The notes beneath the pieces are model-generated. The model was not told the origin of the DNA. It worked only from the letters and a program-made list of their open reading frames with translations, and ran no database searches. A stretch of 64,000 nucleotides of DNA from Methanobrevibacter smithii ATCC 35061. GTDB taxonomy: Archaea > Methanobacteriota > Methanobacteria > Methanobacteriales > Methanobacteriaceae. Positions 1 to 10,300 of this stretch are shown here, in pieces; position 1 is the first letter of the stretch; each line of letters opens with the position of its first letter. Made by a program: the position numbers and the translations under genes. The stretch spans positions 1,638,501-1,702,500 of the forward strand of contig NC_009515.1 of the NCBI RefSeq assembly GCF_000016525.1, read 5' to 3'.

Positions 1-720
1 AAAAATTCTAATATTTATGATAACTTTGGAGGAGATGGTAAACATACTCTTTCAGTTGAAATAAATTATCCTACAAAACCAGTTAACAATATTGATTTAA
101 ATGGTAATTGGTGGGGTAGTAATAGTGGCCCTGGAGAAGATGTTTGGTTAAATGCACAATATTACAGGGAATGGATTAAAGATAAAATTTCATGGGATGT
201 ACTTAATCCGAATCCTAATCCTAATCCTAATAAACCTGGAAGCAATACAAGACCTGGTCAATCAAATAATAATCCAATTGTAGGTCCAAGTACTGGAGGA
301 TTATTAAACCCAGGGAGACCTGGACAAAATGGATTTGGAACGGGTATTGGAACAGGAACTGGAAGTGGTTTTGGTTCTGGATCTGGTAATGGTATGGGTT
401 CTGGAAGTGGAACTAATGCTGGTGGAAGTTCCGGAAGTCATGGTGGAAGATTTGGTTCTGGTAGTGGATTTAATGGAACAGCCTATTCTAACCAAGGCAC
501 ATTAGGTGATTTAGGTTCATCTTCAAGTTCTGGAGCTGGTGGGAGTGAAGCAGGATCTCCATCTTCAGCTTCATCAAATAATGCAATTTATGAACTTAAT
601 AAAGATGTTAAAAAAGCATTGTCTGGATATAATATAATTTATGGAATTATATTTTTAATAGTCATTATATTATTAATTATATTTGGATATAAACGTAATT
701 CTAAAGAGGAGGATGAATAA
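1..720 (+). CDS. Adhesin-like protein, C-terminal part (cut by window edge)
   Basis: The reading frame is open from base 1 and ends at TAA 718-720, so the gene starts before the window. The visible 239 residues begin with the tail of a beta-helix-type repeat (a WWGSNSGP motif, common in Methanobrevibacter adhesin-like proteins). They continue with an Asn-Pro repeat near 205-235, then a long Gly/Ser-rich stretch (about 290-570), one hydrophobic membrane helix (about 628-690) and a short charged tail ending KEEDE. This looks like a surface protein held by a C-terminal membrane anchor, with the Gly/Ser stretch spanning the pseudomurein wall. Its stop directly abuts the ATG of the next adhesin, so the two are probably co-transcribed. 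The ligand cannot be told from sequence. Confidence 0.8.
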   Translation, partial: KNSNIYDNFGGDGKHTLSVEINYPTKPVNNIDLNGNWWGSNSGPGEDVWLNAQYYREWIKDKISWDVLNPNPNPNPNKPGSNTRPGQSNNNPIVGPSTGGLLNPGRPGQNGFGTGIGTGTGSGFGSGSGNGMGSGSGTNAGGSSGSHGGRFGSGSGFNGTAYSNQGTLGDLGSSSSSGAGGSEAGSPSSASSNNAIYELNKDVKKALSGYNIIYGIIFLIVIILLIIFGYKRNSKEEDE

Positions 721-3700
721 ATGAGCAATTTTAAACCAATTTTAATTTTGTCTTTATTTGTATTATTTATGGTTTCATTAGGAGCTATATCTGCTGAAGA
801 TGTAAATGTTACAGTTATAAGTGATTCTCAAGTAGATAATTCAGTATATGTTGATTCAAATATAGTTGCTAATGGAAATGGGACTATTGATAATCCTATA
901 AGTAATATTAAAAATGCTGTTGATTTAGCAAATAATGATTCTACAATTTATCTTAAAGGTGGAAATTATTCTGGTGTAGAAAATAATGGGATAATCATTA
1001 ATAAAACATTAACTATTACTTCTTGTGATGGACTGGCTATTATTAATGGTGATTATAAAGATTATATATTTTACATTGGAGATAAAGGTTGTTTAACTTT
1101 AAAAAACATTAGCTTTGCTAATACAAATTATTTAAATGTTAAAACATATGGAGCTATTATAAATTATGGTAATCTTACTGTGGAAAATAGTTTCTTTGAT
1201 AATGCAACTGGTTTAAGAGCAGGTATTATATTAAATTATGGAAATTTAACTGTTACTAATTCTGAATTTAAGAATAATACTGCAAAATATTATGGTGGAG
1301 CTATAACCAACTTTGGTTTTGCAAATATTGTTAATTCATTATTTGAATCCAACACTGCTGCTGAAGGTGAGGCTATTTTAAACAGTTATGACATGTTTAT
1401 TTCAAATTCAAGATTTGTTAATAATAATATTTCATCAAGTAAATATCAGGATGCTGAAAGTTTAATAGATATTTCATCTTCATACTTTATGGAAAATTCA
1501 GGTATCTTTGTTAAAGATAGTGGTATACATATTAAAGAATCTTATTTGACTTTAATTAATACAACAAACTCTATTGTTGATATTAGCTATTCATTTATCA
1601 ATACTTATGATTTTATTAACTCAAAAATCAATGTTGATGATAATTTATGGTGTTCTAATGAAAACATTCCTAAACAAGCTAATAGATGGTTAATAATGAC
1701 TTTTACTGATAAAAATACTGGAAGTTCCATAATTCCATCTAAAACCGTTACTGATGTTTTAGTTAGTTTTAAAACATGTAATGGAAAATCTACATATAGT
1801 TTGCCTTCTAGTGTTAATTTACCTCATGTTTATATTCAACTTGAAGCAGATAATGGTAAATTTAAAGAAAATGGTGGATTTTTAGTAAATAATGTATTTT
1901 CAACTACTTATTATGGTAATTCTAAAGACACATTATTATTTGCAATGATTGATGATTATTTTGCTACTTTAACAGTGGGATCTGGTGTTAATAATGGGAA
2001 AATATATGTTTCAAATTCAGGTTCTGATGAAAAAGGAGATGGATCTATTAATAATCCATATAAGTCATTAGTTAAAGCAGTTAATGTAGCTTTAAATGGT
2101 GACACTATTTTGATTGCAAAAGGAAGTTATTATGGTTGGAATAATTCTGGACTTTTAATTAATAAAACTTTAACATTTTCCAGTTATAATGGTGAGGTTA
2201 TATTATACAGAGATAATTTTCATACAATGTTTACAGTTACACTAAGAGGAAATTTAAATTTAATGAAATTGACCTTAACAGCTGAAGACAAATCAAAATT
2301 CTTCCCACTTGTAAATAACTCTGGAAAAACAATTATAGATAATTGTATTATTAAAAATATTGATGGGGGAGATAAATATAAATATAAATCATATCAAGCA
2401 TTATCTTATCAGTATTATTCTAATCAAAGTGTAATTTACACTAGTAATGATTTATTTATTAATAATTCATTATTCACGGATTTAGAAGATATTGTTATTA
2501 GATCATACTTTTATACTGGAGATAATTATTTTAAACATTTTGACGTGAATATTGAAAATTCAGTATTTACTAATTGTAAAGGTTATGCTTGGGAAACTGT
2601 ATGGGATAGCCAAACATATGCTGATAAATTGGATGTTGTATCTCCATCATTTATAATTAATGTAGGTGCAGAAAATGTTTTAATTAATAATTGTACTTTT
2701 AAAAACAATTTAGCATCTGTTATGCGTGTTAATGCCTCTAAATCATTTTTAGTAAATGCTTCTAAATTTATAAATAATAGAGGTTCTATTTATTCTTTAA
2801 CAAATGGTGTGATGAATAATACATTGATAAGTGAAGATAATGGTCCAGTTTTAAGATTTGTAACTGGCCATACTCTTTCAATAATTAGAAATATGCAAAA
2901 TGTTATTAATTCAAATTTCACTAAAAATAATGATGTTATTATAAATACATGGTATTCTTATTCAGATAATGTCTATTTGTATAATTGTTCTTTTTGGAAT
3001 AATAGTAATAACCATGCTCAAGGTTATGGAAATACTAGTGGAAAAGGATTAATATTAAATGGTGGAAATATGACTGTAGATTACTGTACTTTTGAAAACA
3101 ATTCAGTATTCTATGGTGGAGTGTTTTATAATGATGGAACAGCTATGGGTGCAGGTGGAATTTATTATTCTACATTAAACATTACTCGTTCAGTATTTTA
3201 TAAAAATAATGCTGTTTTAGGTAAAGATATATTTCATAGAGGTGGTAATTTAGTTGTTTCTGATTGTTGGTGGGGATCTAACAGAGGACCAAATGATGCG
3301 AATATTTATAATGCTGCAGGTAGTGTTGAAGTTAAAAATTGGGTTATATTGACATTTGATATTCAGGATAATACATTAATTGCTAGTTTAAATAAAGTAA
3401 CGGACAATAAAAGTAATATTTATAATATAAGTGGAAATTTACCTTCTAGAATAGCTATCTTTAACTCTTCAATGGTTAAAATAAATCCAAATGTTATTCC
3501 ATTAATCAATAATCAAGCTAAAGTAAATATTTCATTTAATGGTGAAGATATTTCAGCTACAGTTAGTATAGATAATCAAACAATCAGTTTAATATTTTAT
3601 AATAAAAACACTATAATTGATTTAAAAGATATTATTGTTTATGGTAAAGGAACTGCATATTCATTTGTTTTAAAAAGTGTAAATGGTTATGTTATATCTA

Positions 3701-5829
3701 ATAAAACAGTTAATTTATTAATTTTAAACGGAACTGATGTTTATCAAAATCATACATTAATAACTAATAGTTTTGGTGTAGCTAGTTTAATTCTTAATTG
3801 TAGTATGGGTAATTATACTTTTAAAGCTAGTTATAAGGGTGATGATTACTTTAAACCTGTTCAGAATAGTGCTAATTTGGTTGTAATGCCTTATTATACT
3901 TCTGTATTTGTTAAAAGTAATCAAACATTTTATGGTAATGGTAATTTCTTATATATGTATCTTTATGATAATTTAGGTGATGCTGTTGTTAATCAAATAG
4001 TTTTATTTACTATAACTAGTTCAAATGGTATTGTTTATAAGAAGTATGCTCTTACTAATTGGGAAGGTCAAGCAGGATTCTACCTTAATTTATCTGGTGG
4101 AAATTATAATGTTAATGTAAGTTATTCTGGTGATAATTGGCATTATGGGTCTTCAAGTACTGGTTTATTTAATATATTATCTATTGGAACTAATGTAATC
4201 ATTGAACAGTCTTTATTTAATGGTAGGGGTAATACTTTAACAGTATTACTTAGAGATAATAACTATAGGGTTTTATTTAATGAAACTTTATCTATTACTT
4301 TATCTGATGGTAAAATTGCACAAACATTTGATGTTACTACTAATGAAAATGGACGTGCAGGGATTATTGTTAATTTACTTCCGGGTAAATACAATGTTTA
4401 TGTGAAATATGGTGGAGATAAGTTAAACTTTGCATCTTCTAGTGAAGGTGATTTAATTATTAATCCTGTTGGCACTCAAATTTCTGCAGATTCCGTTGTT
4501 ATTTTTAATAGAACGGTTAATAATTATCTTGTTAAATTAACTGATATTTATGGACGTTTGCTTGTTAATGAGACTGTTGTTATTACATCAATTAGTCAAA
4601 GTACTGGGGTTAAACAGATATTTAAAGTTAAAACAAATGATGAAGGAATAGCTAATTTAACATGTAAGTTAGATATTGGTTATTATTTATTGAAAGTTAA
4701 CTTTGAGGATAATGAATGGTATGGTGGCAGTAATTATGCAAGTACTTTAATTGTAGCTGATACTGTTAGTGATTTTAATCCATATGCTACTATTTTAGTT
4801 GCTAATGACTTTAATAAGTATTATAAGAATGCTACTCAATATGTTGTTCGTTTGCAGGATATTTATGGTAATCCTATTTCAGATATGGATGTTGTTATTT
4901 GTGTTAATGGTGTAAATTATAATAGAATAACCAACAGTTCTGGTGAGGCTAAATTAAATATTAATTTGTATCCTGGAATGTATTATGTAAGTACAAGTTT
5001 TGGAGGTTGTGGAAATTGGACTAAATCATTTGTTAATAGTTCAGTTACAGTTTTGTCTCAAATTATTTCACATGATTTAACTAAAATTTTAAGAAATGGA
5101 AGTCAATTTATTGTTAAATTTGTTGATAATGCTGGAAATCCTATTGGAGGCAAAACAATAGATATTTCTATTAATGGAATTGTTTATTCCCGTATTACTA
5201 ATAGTTCTGGTGAGGCTAAATTAAATATTAATCTTAATCCTGGTAAATATGAGGTTATAACTTCTTGTGGTGATTTTGTTAATCATAATATGGTTAATGT
5301 TTTATCTAACATAGAAAGTGATGATCTTTCAATGTACTATAAAGATGGGTCTAAATTTAAAGTAGTTATCTATGATAGTGAAGGTAAAGTTAAACCTAAT
5401 GCAACTGTTAAATTTACCATTAATGGTGTTTCTTATGTTAAAACTACTGATAATGATGGTATAGCGGCTTTAAGCATTAATTTAAATTCTAATATTTATA
5501 CAATAACGACTGAATATAATGGTGTTGTTAATACTAATCAAATTTGGATTTATAATATGGCAGTTAATATAGGTGCTGTTAATGAAACAGTTGAAAGGGG
5601 CAATTCTTTTTGTGTAAAATTAAGTGATGTTAATGGAAATGTATTGTCTGGTGGACAAGTGACATTTAAAGTTAACGGAGTTTCATATATTAAACAGGTT
5701 AATGAAACAGGTTATGCAAAATTAAATATTAATCTTAACCCTGGAGTATATAAAATTATCACAGCATTTTCTATTAGAAACTATGAAGATAAACTAGTTT
5801 ATAATACCTTAAATGTGACAAGTCATTAA
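721..5829 (+). CDS. Adhesin-like surface protein, beta-helix plus Ig-like repeats
   Basis: A 1702-residue secreted protein. An AGGAGG ribosome-binding site sits within the end of the upstream gene, just before the ATG. Residues 1-25 form a signal peptide ending SAEDV. Two modules follow, each opening with a YV-x-NG/SG-x-GDG-x-x-NP type header (near residues 40 and 427), then parallel beta-helix repeats rich in NNS/NNT and GGAI/GGVF turns to about residue 890. From about 900 to the end there are tandem Ig-like repeats of about 90 residues, marked by a recurring I-NGV-Y core followed by a T-(N/D)-(S/N)-(S/D)-G stretch. There is no C-terminal membrane helix, unlike the upstream gene, so attachment must be non-covalent or through the Ig-like repeats. 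The likely role is adhesion to host or microbial surfaces, inferred from family only. Confidence 0.85.
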   Translation: MSNFKPILILSLFVLFMVSLGAISAEDVNVTVISDSQVDNSVYVDSNIVANGNGTIDNPISNIKNAVDLANNDSTIYLKGGNYSGVENNGIIINKTLTITSCDGLAIINGDYKDYIFYIGDKGCLTLKNISFANTNYLNVKTYGAIINYGNLTVENSFFDNATGLRAGIILNYGNLTVTNSEFKNNTAKYYGGAITNFGFANIVNSLFESNTAAEGEAILNSYDMFISNSRFVNNNISSSKYQDAESLIDISSSYFMENSGIFVKDSGIHIKESYLTLINTTNSIVDISYSFINTYDFINSKINVDDNLWCSNENIPKQANRWLIMTFTDKNTGSSIIPSKTVTDVLVSFKTCNGKSTYSLPSSVNLPHVYIQLEADNGKFKENGGFLVNNVFSTTYYGNSKDTLLFAMIDDYFATLTVGSGVNNGKIYVSNSGSDEKGDGSINNPYKSLVKAVNVALNGDTILIAKGSYYGWNNSGLLINKTLTFSSYNGEVILYRDNFHTMFTVTLRGNLNLMKLTLTAEDKSKFFPLVNNSGKTIIDNCIIKNIDGGDKYKYKSYQALSYQYYSNQSVIYTSNDLFINNSLFTDLEDIVIRSYFYTGDNYFKHFDVNIENSVFTNCKGYAWETVWDSQTYADKLDVVSPSFIINVGAENVLINNCTFKNNLASVMRVNASKSFLVNASKFINNRGSIYSLTNGVMNNTLISEDNGPVLRFVTGHTLSIIRNMQNVINSNFTKNNDVIINTWYSYSDNVYLYNCSFWNNSNNHAQGYGNTSGKGLILNGGNMTVDYCTFENNSVFYGGVFYNDGTAMGAGGIYYSTLNITRSVFYKNNAVLGKDIFHRGGNLVVSDCWWGSNRGPNDANIYNAAGSVEVKNWVILTFDIQDNTLIASLNKVTDNKSNIYNISGNLPSRIAIFNSSMVKINPNVIPLINNQAKVNISFNGEDISATVSIDNQTISLIFYNKNTIIDLKDIIVYGKGTAYSFVLKSVNGYVISNKTVNLLILNGTDVYQNHTLITNSFGVASLILNCSMGNYTFKASYKGDDYFKPVQNSANLVVMPYYTSVFVKSNQTFYGNGNFLYMYLYDNLGDAVVNQIVLFTITSSNGIVYKKYALTNWEGQAGFYLNLSGGNYNVNVSYSGDNWHYGSSSTGLFNILSIGTNVIIEQSLFNGRGNTLTVLLRDNNYRVLFNETLSITLSDGKIAQTFDVTTNENGRAGIIVNLLPGKYNVYVKYGGDKLNFASSSEGDLIINPVGTQISADSVVIFNRTVNNYLVKLTDIYGRLLVNETVVITSISQSTGVKQIFKVKTNDEGIANLTCKLDIGYYLLKVNFEDNEWYGGSNYASTLIVADTVSDFNPYATILVANDFNKYYKNATQYVVRLQDIYGNPISDMDVVICVNGVNYNRITNSSGEAKLNINLYPGMYYVSTSFGGCGNWTKSFVNSSVTVLSQIISHDLTKILRNGSQFIVKFVDNAGNPIGGKTIDISINGIVYSRITNSSGEAKLNINLNPGKYEVITSCGDFVNHNMVNVLSNIESDDLSMYYKDGSKFKVVIYDSEGKVKPNATVKFTINGVSYVKTTDNDGIAALSINLNSNIYTITTEYNGVVNTNQIWIYNMAVNIGAVNETVERGNSFCVKLSDVNGNVLSGGQVTFKVNGVSYIKQVNETGYAKLNINLNPGVYKIITAFSIRNYEDKLVYNTLNVTSH

Positions 5830-5866
5830 TTTATTCATTTAATGAATAAATTTCTTATTTTTTTTA
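5830..5866 (+). terminator. Hairpin plus T-run after the adhesin gene
   Basis: Perfect 10-base arms (5830-5839 and 5841-5850, core TTATTCAT/ATGAATAA) are followed by a T-rich run to 5866. The hairpin lies directly after the TAA of the adhesin gene. It would end the adhesin transcript before the insertion element. Confidence 0.6.
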
Positions 5867-5922
5867 TGTAGGATACTTTTTAAATTTTAATTTTTTGATT
5901 TATTTTTTCTTATTTTTTATTA

Positions 5923-7255
5923 TAGTTACTAACCAAACTTTTATTATAGATGGGTGATAGATTATAAAATATGTCAGGAAAATCTAAAATTAATGTTTTT
6001 AACAAAATGACAAAAACTGCTTTGGATGAAGAAATAAGTACTTATGTGGCATATCATAGATACTATCAGCGGTTAATTGCAGTTAAAATAGTTAGTGAAG
6101 GAAATACAATTGCAGATGCGGCAAATATATTGGGAAAATCATATCAAACAGTTCATAGATGGATAAAAACTTGTGAATCTGAAGGATTAGAAGGTTTAAA
6201 ACCATCATTTGGTGGTGGAAGGCCATCAAAATTAACTTATGATCAATTGATTGAATTAGATAAAATCATTGAAAAAACACCAAATATGTCAATGAAAGAT
6301 GTACATCTTCTTGTTAATGAAAAATTCAATGCAGATTATAGTTTAAAGCAAATAGGAAAAATTGTGAGAAAATTAGGATACAATTACAGCAAAGCATATC
6401 CTAAATTTTCAAAATCACCTGAAGATGCAGAAGAACAATTAAAAAAAACTTAGAAGAACATAATATATCATCTAACGATATTATAGTCTTGTTTGATGAA
6501 GCATCCTTTCAAAATGAACCATATACTCAAAAATCATTATATAAAAGAGGAACAAAACACACTCAAACTGTAAATCCTTTACAAATTCAAAATCAATGCC
6601 ACAGGATCATTATCAATAAATGGAAAATCAACCACCACAATCACAAATTCTTCAACAGCACCAGAAATAGCAATAGCACTCCTAAAATTAAGATGTATTA
6701 ATACAAAAAATAAAAATGTCGTAAAATTATTAAATAAAATAATTGAAGAAGTTAAATTAACTGATGAAGAAATAGATGAAATTTTAATGGAAAACAATGA
6801 AAATAACAAAGTTTTCACAGAAAAAATAATAAAAACAATTGAAAAATATAAAGACGATACAACCTCAACAATTGCTAGAATCATTGGAAAACACTGCAAT
6901 CGAGAATCATTCAATAATGTAAAAAGAAGAGAAATAAGAAGAAAAATAACCTTAAATTTATTAGAAAAAGAAGACATGATAACAAAAATGCAAACCGAAC
7001 AAAGGATATGTTTAATCTTAGATAATTTCAGCGTTCATAAGTCTGCATTCATCAAAAAAATAGCACTACATCTCAATATTACATTAATATACCTTCCACC
7101 ATACTCTCCACATCTAAATCCAATAGATCAAATATGGAGACAAATGAAACGAGAAATTAAACATCATTACCTAGAATCAAGAGAATTTTTACAAGAATTA
7201 ACAATAAAAACCTACAAAGAATCGATTTATGAAACAAAAGTTTGGTAACTAACTA
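5923..7255 (+). mobile_element. IS630-type insertion element, degraded
   Basis: Imperfect inverted repeats bound the element: 5925-5942 (GTTACTAACCAAACTTTT) and 7236-7253, whose reverse complement is GTTAGTTACCAAACTTTT, giving two mismatches in 18. Each end is flanked by TA, the duplicated target dinucleotide expected for IS630/Tc1-type transposition. Inside is one transposase reading frame broken by two frame changes. The element lies between two adhesin genes and after a terminator, so it disrupts neither coding region. It may now provide or separate promoter DNA for the downstream adhesin. Confidence 0.75.
5971..7248 (+). pseudogene. IS630-family transposase, frameshifted
   Basis: The first frame (5971-6453, 160 aa) is the helix-turn-helix DNA-binding part (IADAANILGKSYQTVHRWIK). 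The catalytic core then continues in the -1 frame from an A8 run at 6441-6448 (FDEASF, first catalytic Asp). It returns to the original frame near 6578-6580, where an extra T in a TTT run explains the shift. The rest carries LDNFSVH (second Asp) and YSPHLNPIDQIW (third acidic residue, Asp instead of the usual Glu). The A8 slip could be programmed -1 frameshifting, known in some IS630 members. The second shift is not so easily excused, so the copy is probably inactive. The stop codon lies inside the right inverted repeat. Confidence 0.75.
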
Positions 7256-7389
7256 TAAATCTTAATAATTTCTGCCAACATTCAATTTATAAAGTTTCCT
7301 TTACTTAGTATAACTTTTATATTATTAAAAAGTAATATAATAATTGTCAATTTTATTTGGCGAAATTAATGTTAAGGAGGAATAAAAAC

Positions 7390-10300
7390 TTGAAAAATAA
7401 ATTTGCAATATTAATTTTGTTAATATTGTTTATGGTATCTATTTCTTGTGTTAGTGCAGAAGATAATGATTCTTCTAATATTCTAACTGATGGTGCTTCT
7501 GATATTTATGTTAGCCCATCTGGAAATGATGCTAATGTTGGAGATATGAATAATCCTGTTGCTACAATTAATAAAGCAATTAATTCAACTGCAACTAATA
7601 TTCATTTATCCGAAGGAAAATTCACTGGTACTGGTAATAATGGTTTAACAATTGAAAATAAAACCATAACTATTGTGGGTGCTGGTATTGATAAAACTAT
7701 AATTGATTTAAACGGAACTCAATTTATGGATATTAAATCTACTAGTTCTGTAGTTTTAACTAATTTAACTATAATAAACGGTTATTCAAATTATGGTGGA
7801 GCTATTTATAATGACGGTAATTTAACTATTCAAAATTGTAACTTTAAAAATAACTCAGCTAGTTCTGGTGGGGCGATTTACAACAATGGCAATTTAGACA
7901 TATATTATTCTACTTTTGAAGATAATTTTGTTAAATATAGTGGTGGTGCTATTTGTTCTTATAAGTATGCAACTATTCAAGATTCTACTTTTTTAAGAAA
8001 TATAGGTACTGCCACATCTTCAAATGGAGGTTCTGTTTATATTAGTGGTAATAATGATAAATATTCCATTTTGAATAGAAATAAATTTAAAGATACTCAG
8101 GCTTTAAGAAATGGTGGTGCACTTTATGTAAATTATGCAAATGTTACTAATTGTATTTTTGAAAATGCATCAATTACTTCTACAGGTTCAAGTAATGGTG
8201 GTGGAGCTATTTATGGTTCTAACTTTAATCTTAAAAACAACACTATGACTAATTGTGTATCTAAAAGTGGATATGGAAATTACATTTGGTCAACTTCTAG
8301 CTTTAATGGGGTAGTTACAGTTCTTGATGGTAAAAATGTAGATATAACTAGTTCTACTTTTACTCTTAATGCAACTGCAACTGATGATATGGGTCATCCA
8401 ATTCATGGTGGATATTATACCTTTAAATTTAATGATGTTTTTGTTGGCGGTGCAAACTCTGTTAATGGATTTATAAATGGCACATTTTCTAAATTATTTG
8501 ATAATGGTAAATATACTGTTACAGTTTCAGGTCCTTTAAATGATAATGCAGTTGTTAAAACAGCTACTGTAAATGTTAAAATTGACCGTGACTATGTGGA
8601 TTATTATGTATCACCTAATGGTGATGATAATAATACTGGTTCAAAAGATAATCCATTTAAAACCATTAATAAAGCAATAACTGAAGCTTTTGCTAAAAAT
8701 ATCTATGTAAACATACATCTTTTAGAAGGAACTTATGTAGGTGCTGGAAATCTTAATTTAACATTTAATAACTTAGGTTACCTTAACATAATTGGTGTAG
8801 ACGGTAAAACAATCATTAACGGTTCTAATAAAGATTGGGCATTTAATTTTGGAAGTACATTAAATGTTAATATTATAAATATTACATTTGCTAATTTATA
8901 TCAAAATAATTATGTAGGTTTAATTAAAGCAAGTGGAAATGATTATACTGTAAACATTGATAATTGTGTCTTTGAAAAATGTAATACAAAGTATATAATT
9001 TATATTACTAATGGTGAGATAAATAATGTAATAATGAGAGAGAATATTATAACTGGATGTGTTATTAGTGGAGGTACTAGTATAACTAATCTTTTATTTG
9101 AAAATAATTCTGGTTCCGCTTATTTCACAAATATTAAAAAAGGAGTTTACAATTCTACTTTCATAAACAACAAAATTAATCAGGGTAATGATTATGGATT
9201 ATTCTATATATCTTCCAAAAACTTTGTATCAAGCAATAATATATTTGAAAATAATACAATTAAAGCACTATATATTTCAGCATATAATGATATTAATTTT
9301 ACAAGTATAAATGATACTTTTAAAAATAATGTTGCAAAAAATGGTGGTGCTGTTAGTGGTGGCGGAACTTTTATTAATGCTAAATTTATTAATAATACAG
9401 CTACTCAAAAAGGTGGAGCTATTTACCATAATGCTATGGTTTTAGTTTTAAAAAATTGTATTTTTGAAAACAATAAAGCAGATGACGGTAATGATATATA
9501 TGGTTTTATGAGTACTAATGTTAGAATTAATCCACTTTTAAACATGTCTAATTCTTTAAAATTCGTATCTACCAATTCTTCAAATGTTAAATCTGAATTA
9601 AAAGCTATTTTTGATTTAGGTGGTATTCAAGTAAGTGGTTATAATGTTAAATTCTATTTAAATGGAACTTACAAAGGCTCAGCTCCTTTAATTGATAATG
9701 TAGCTACTTTAATAGCTATTGCTGAAGATGGAAAATACGAAATTTCCGGTTCTGTTGATCAAGTTAATAAAACTAATGTTGTTACTGGTATTTTAAATGT
9801 TAATGCTAATCCTGCAAGTGTTTTTGATGTTTATGTTTCTGAAAAAGGTAGTGATGAATCAGGTGATGGTTCATTAGCTAAACCATTTGCAACTATTAAA
9901 AAAGCATTTGATTATGGAATGAATCAAAATGCATTAAGTTTAACAATCCATTTAATTGGCACTTTAAAAGGTGAAGGTAATGTTAAACTTGATTTAAAAC
10001 CATATGTGGATTTAACTATTGTTGGTGAGAATAAAGAAACTTCAATTATTGATGCAGAAAAAAATATTTATGTATTTGATTTTGTACCAATGTATGATGA
10101 TGTTAAAGTTTATTTATCAAACTTAACAATTAAAAATGGTGTAACTAACAAGTATCCTTCTGGAGGTGTTAGTTTTACAGTGGACACTGGTCTTGTTCGC
10201 AGTACTGGTTTTTATTTAAATGTTAATAACTGTATATTTATGAATAATACAGGTTATGGAATTTCCGCAGATAAATTATTCTCAACTATTGTAATTAATA

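Noticed and set aside
6579-6977. 132-residue minus-strand frame inside the IS630 element
   Set aside because: It is antisense to the transposase and is Ser/Phe/Ile-rich as expected from A-rich coding on the other strand.
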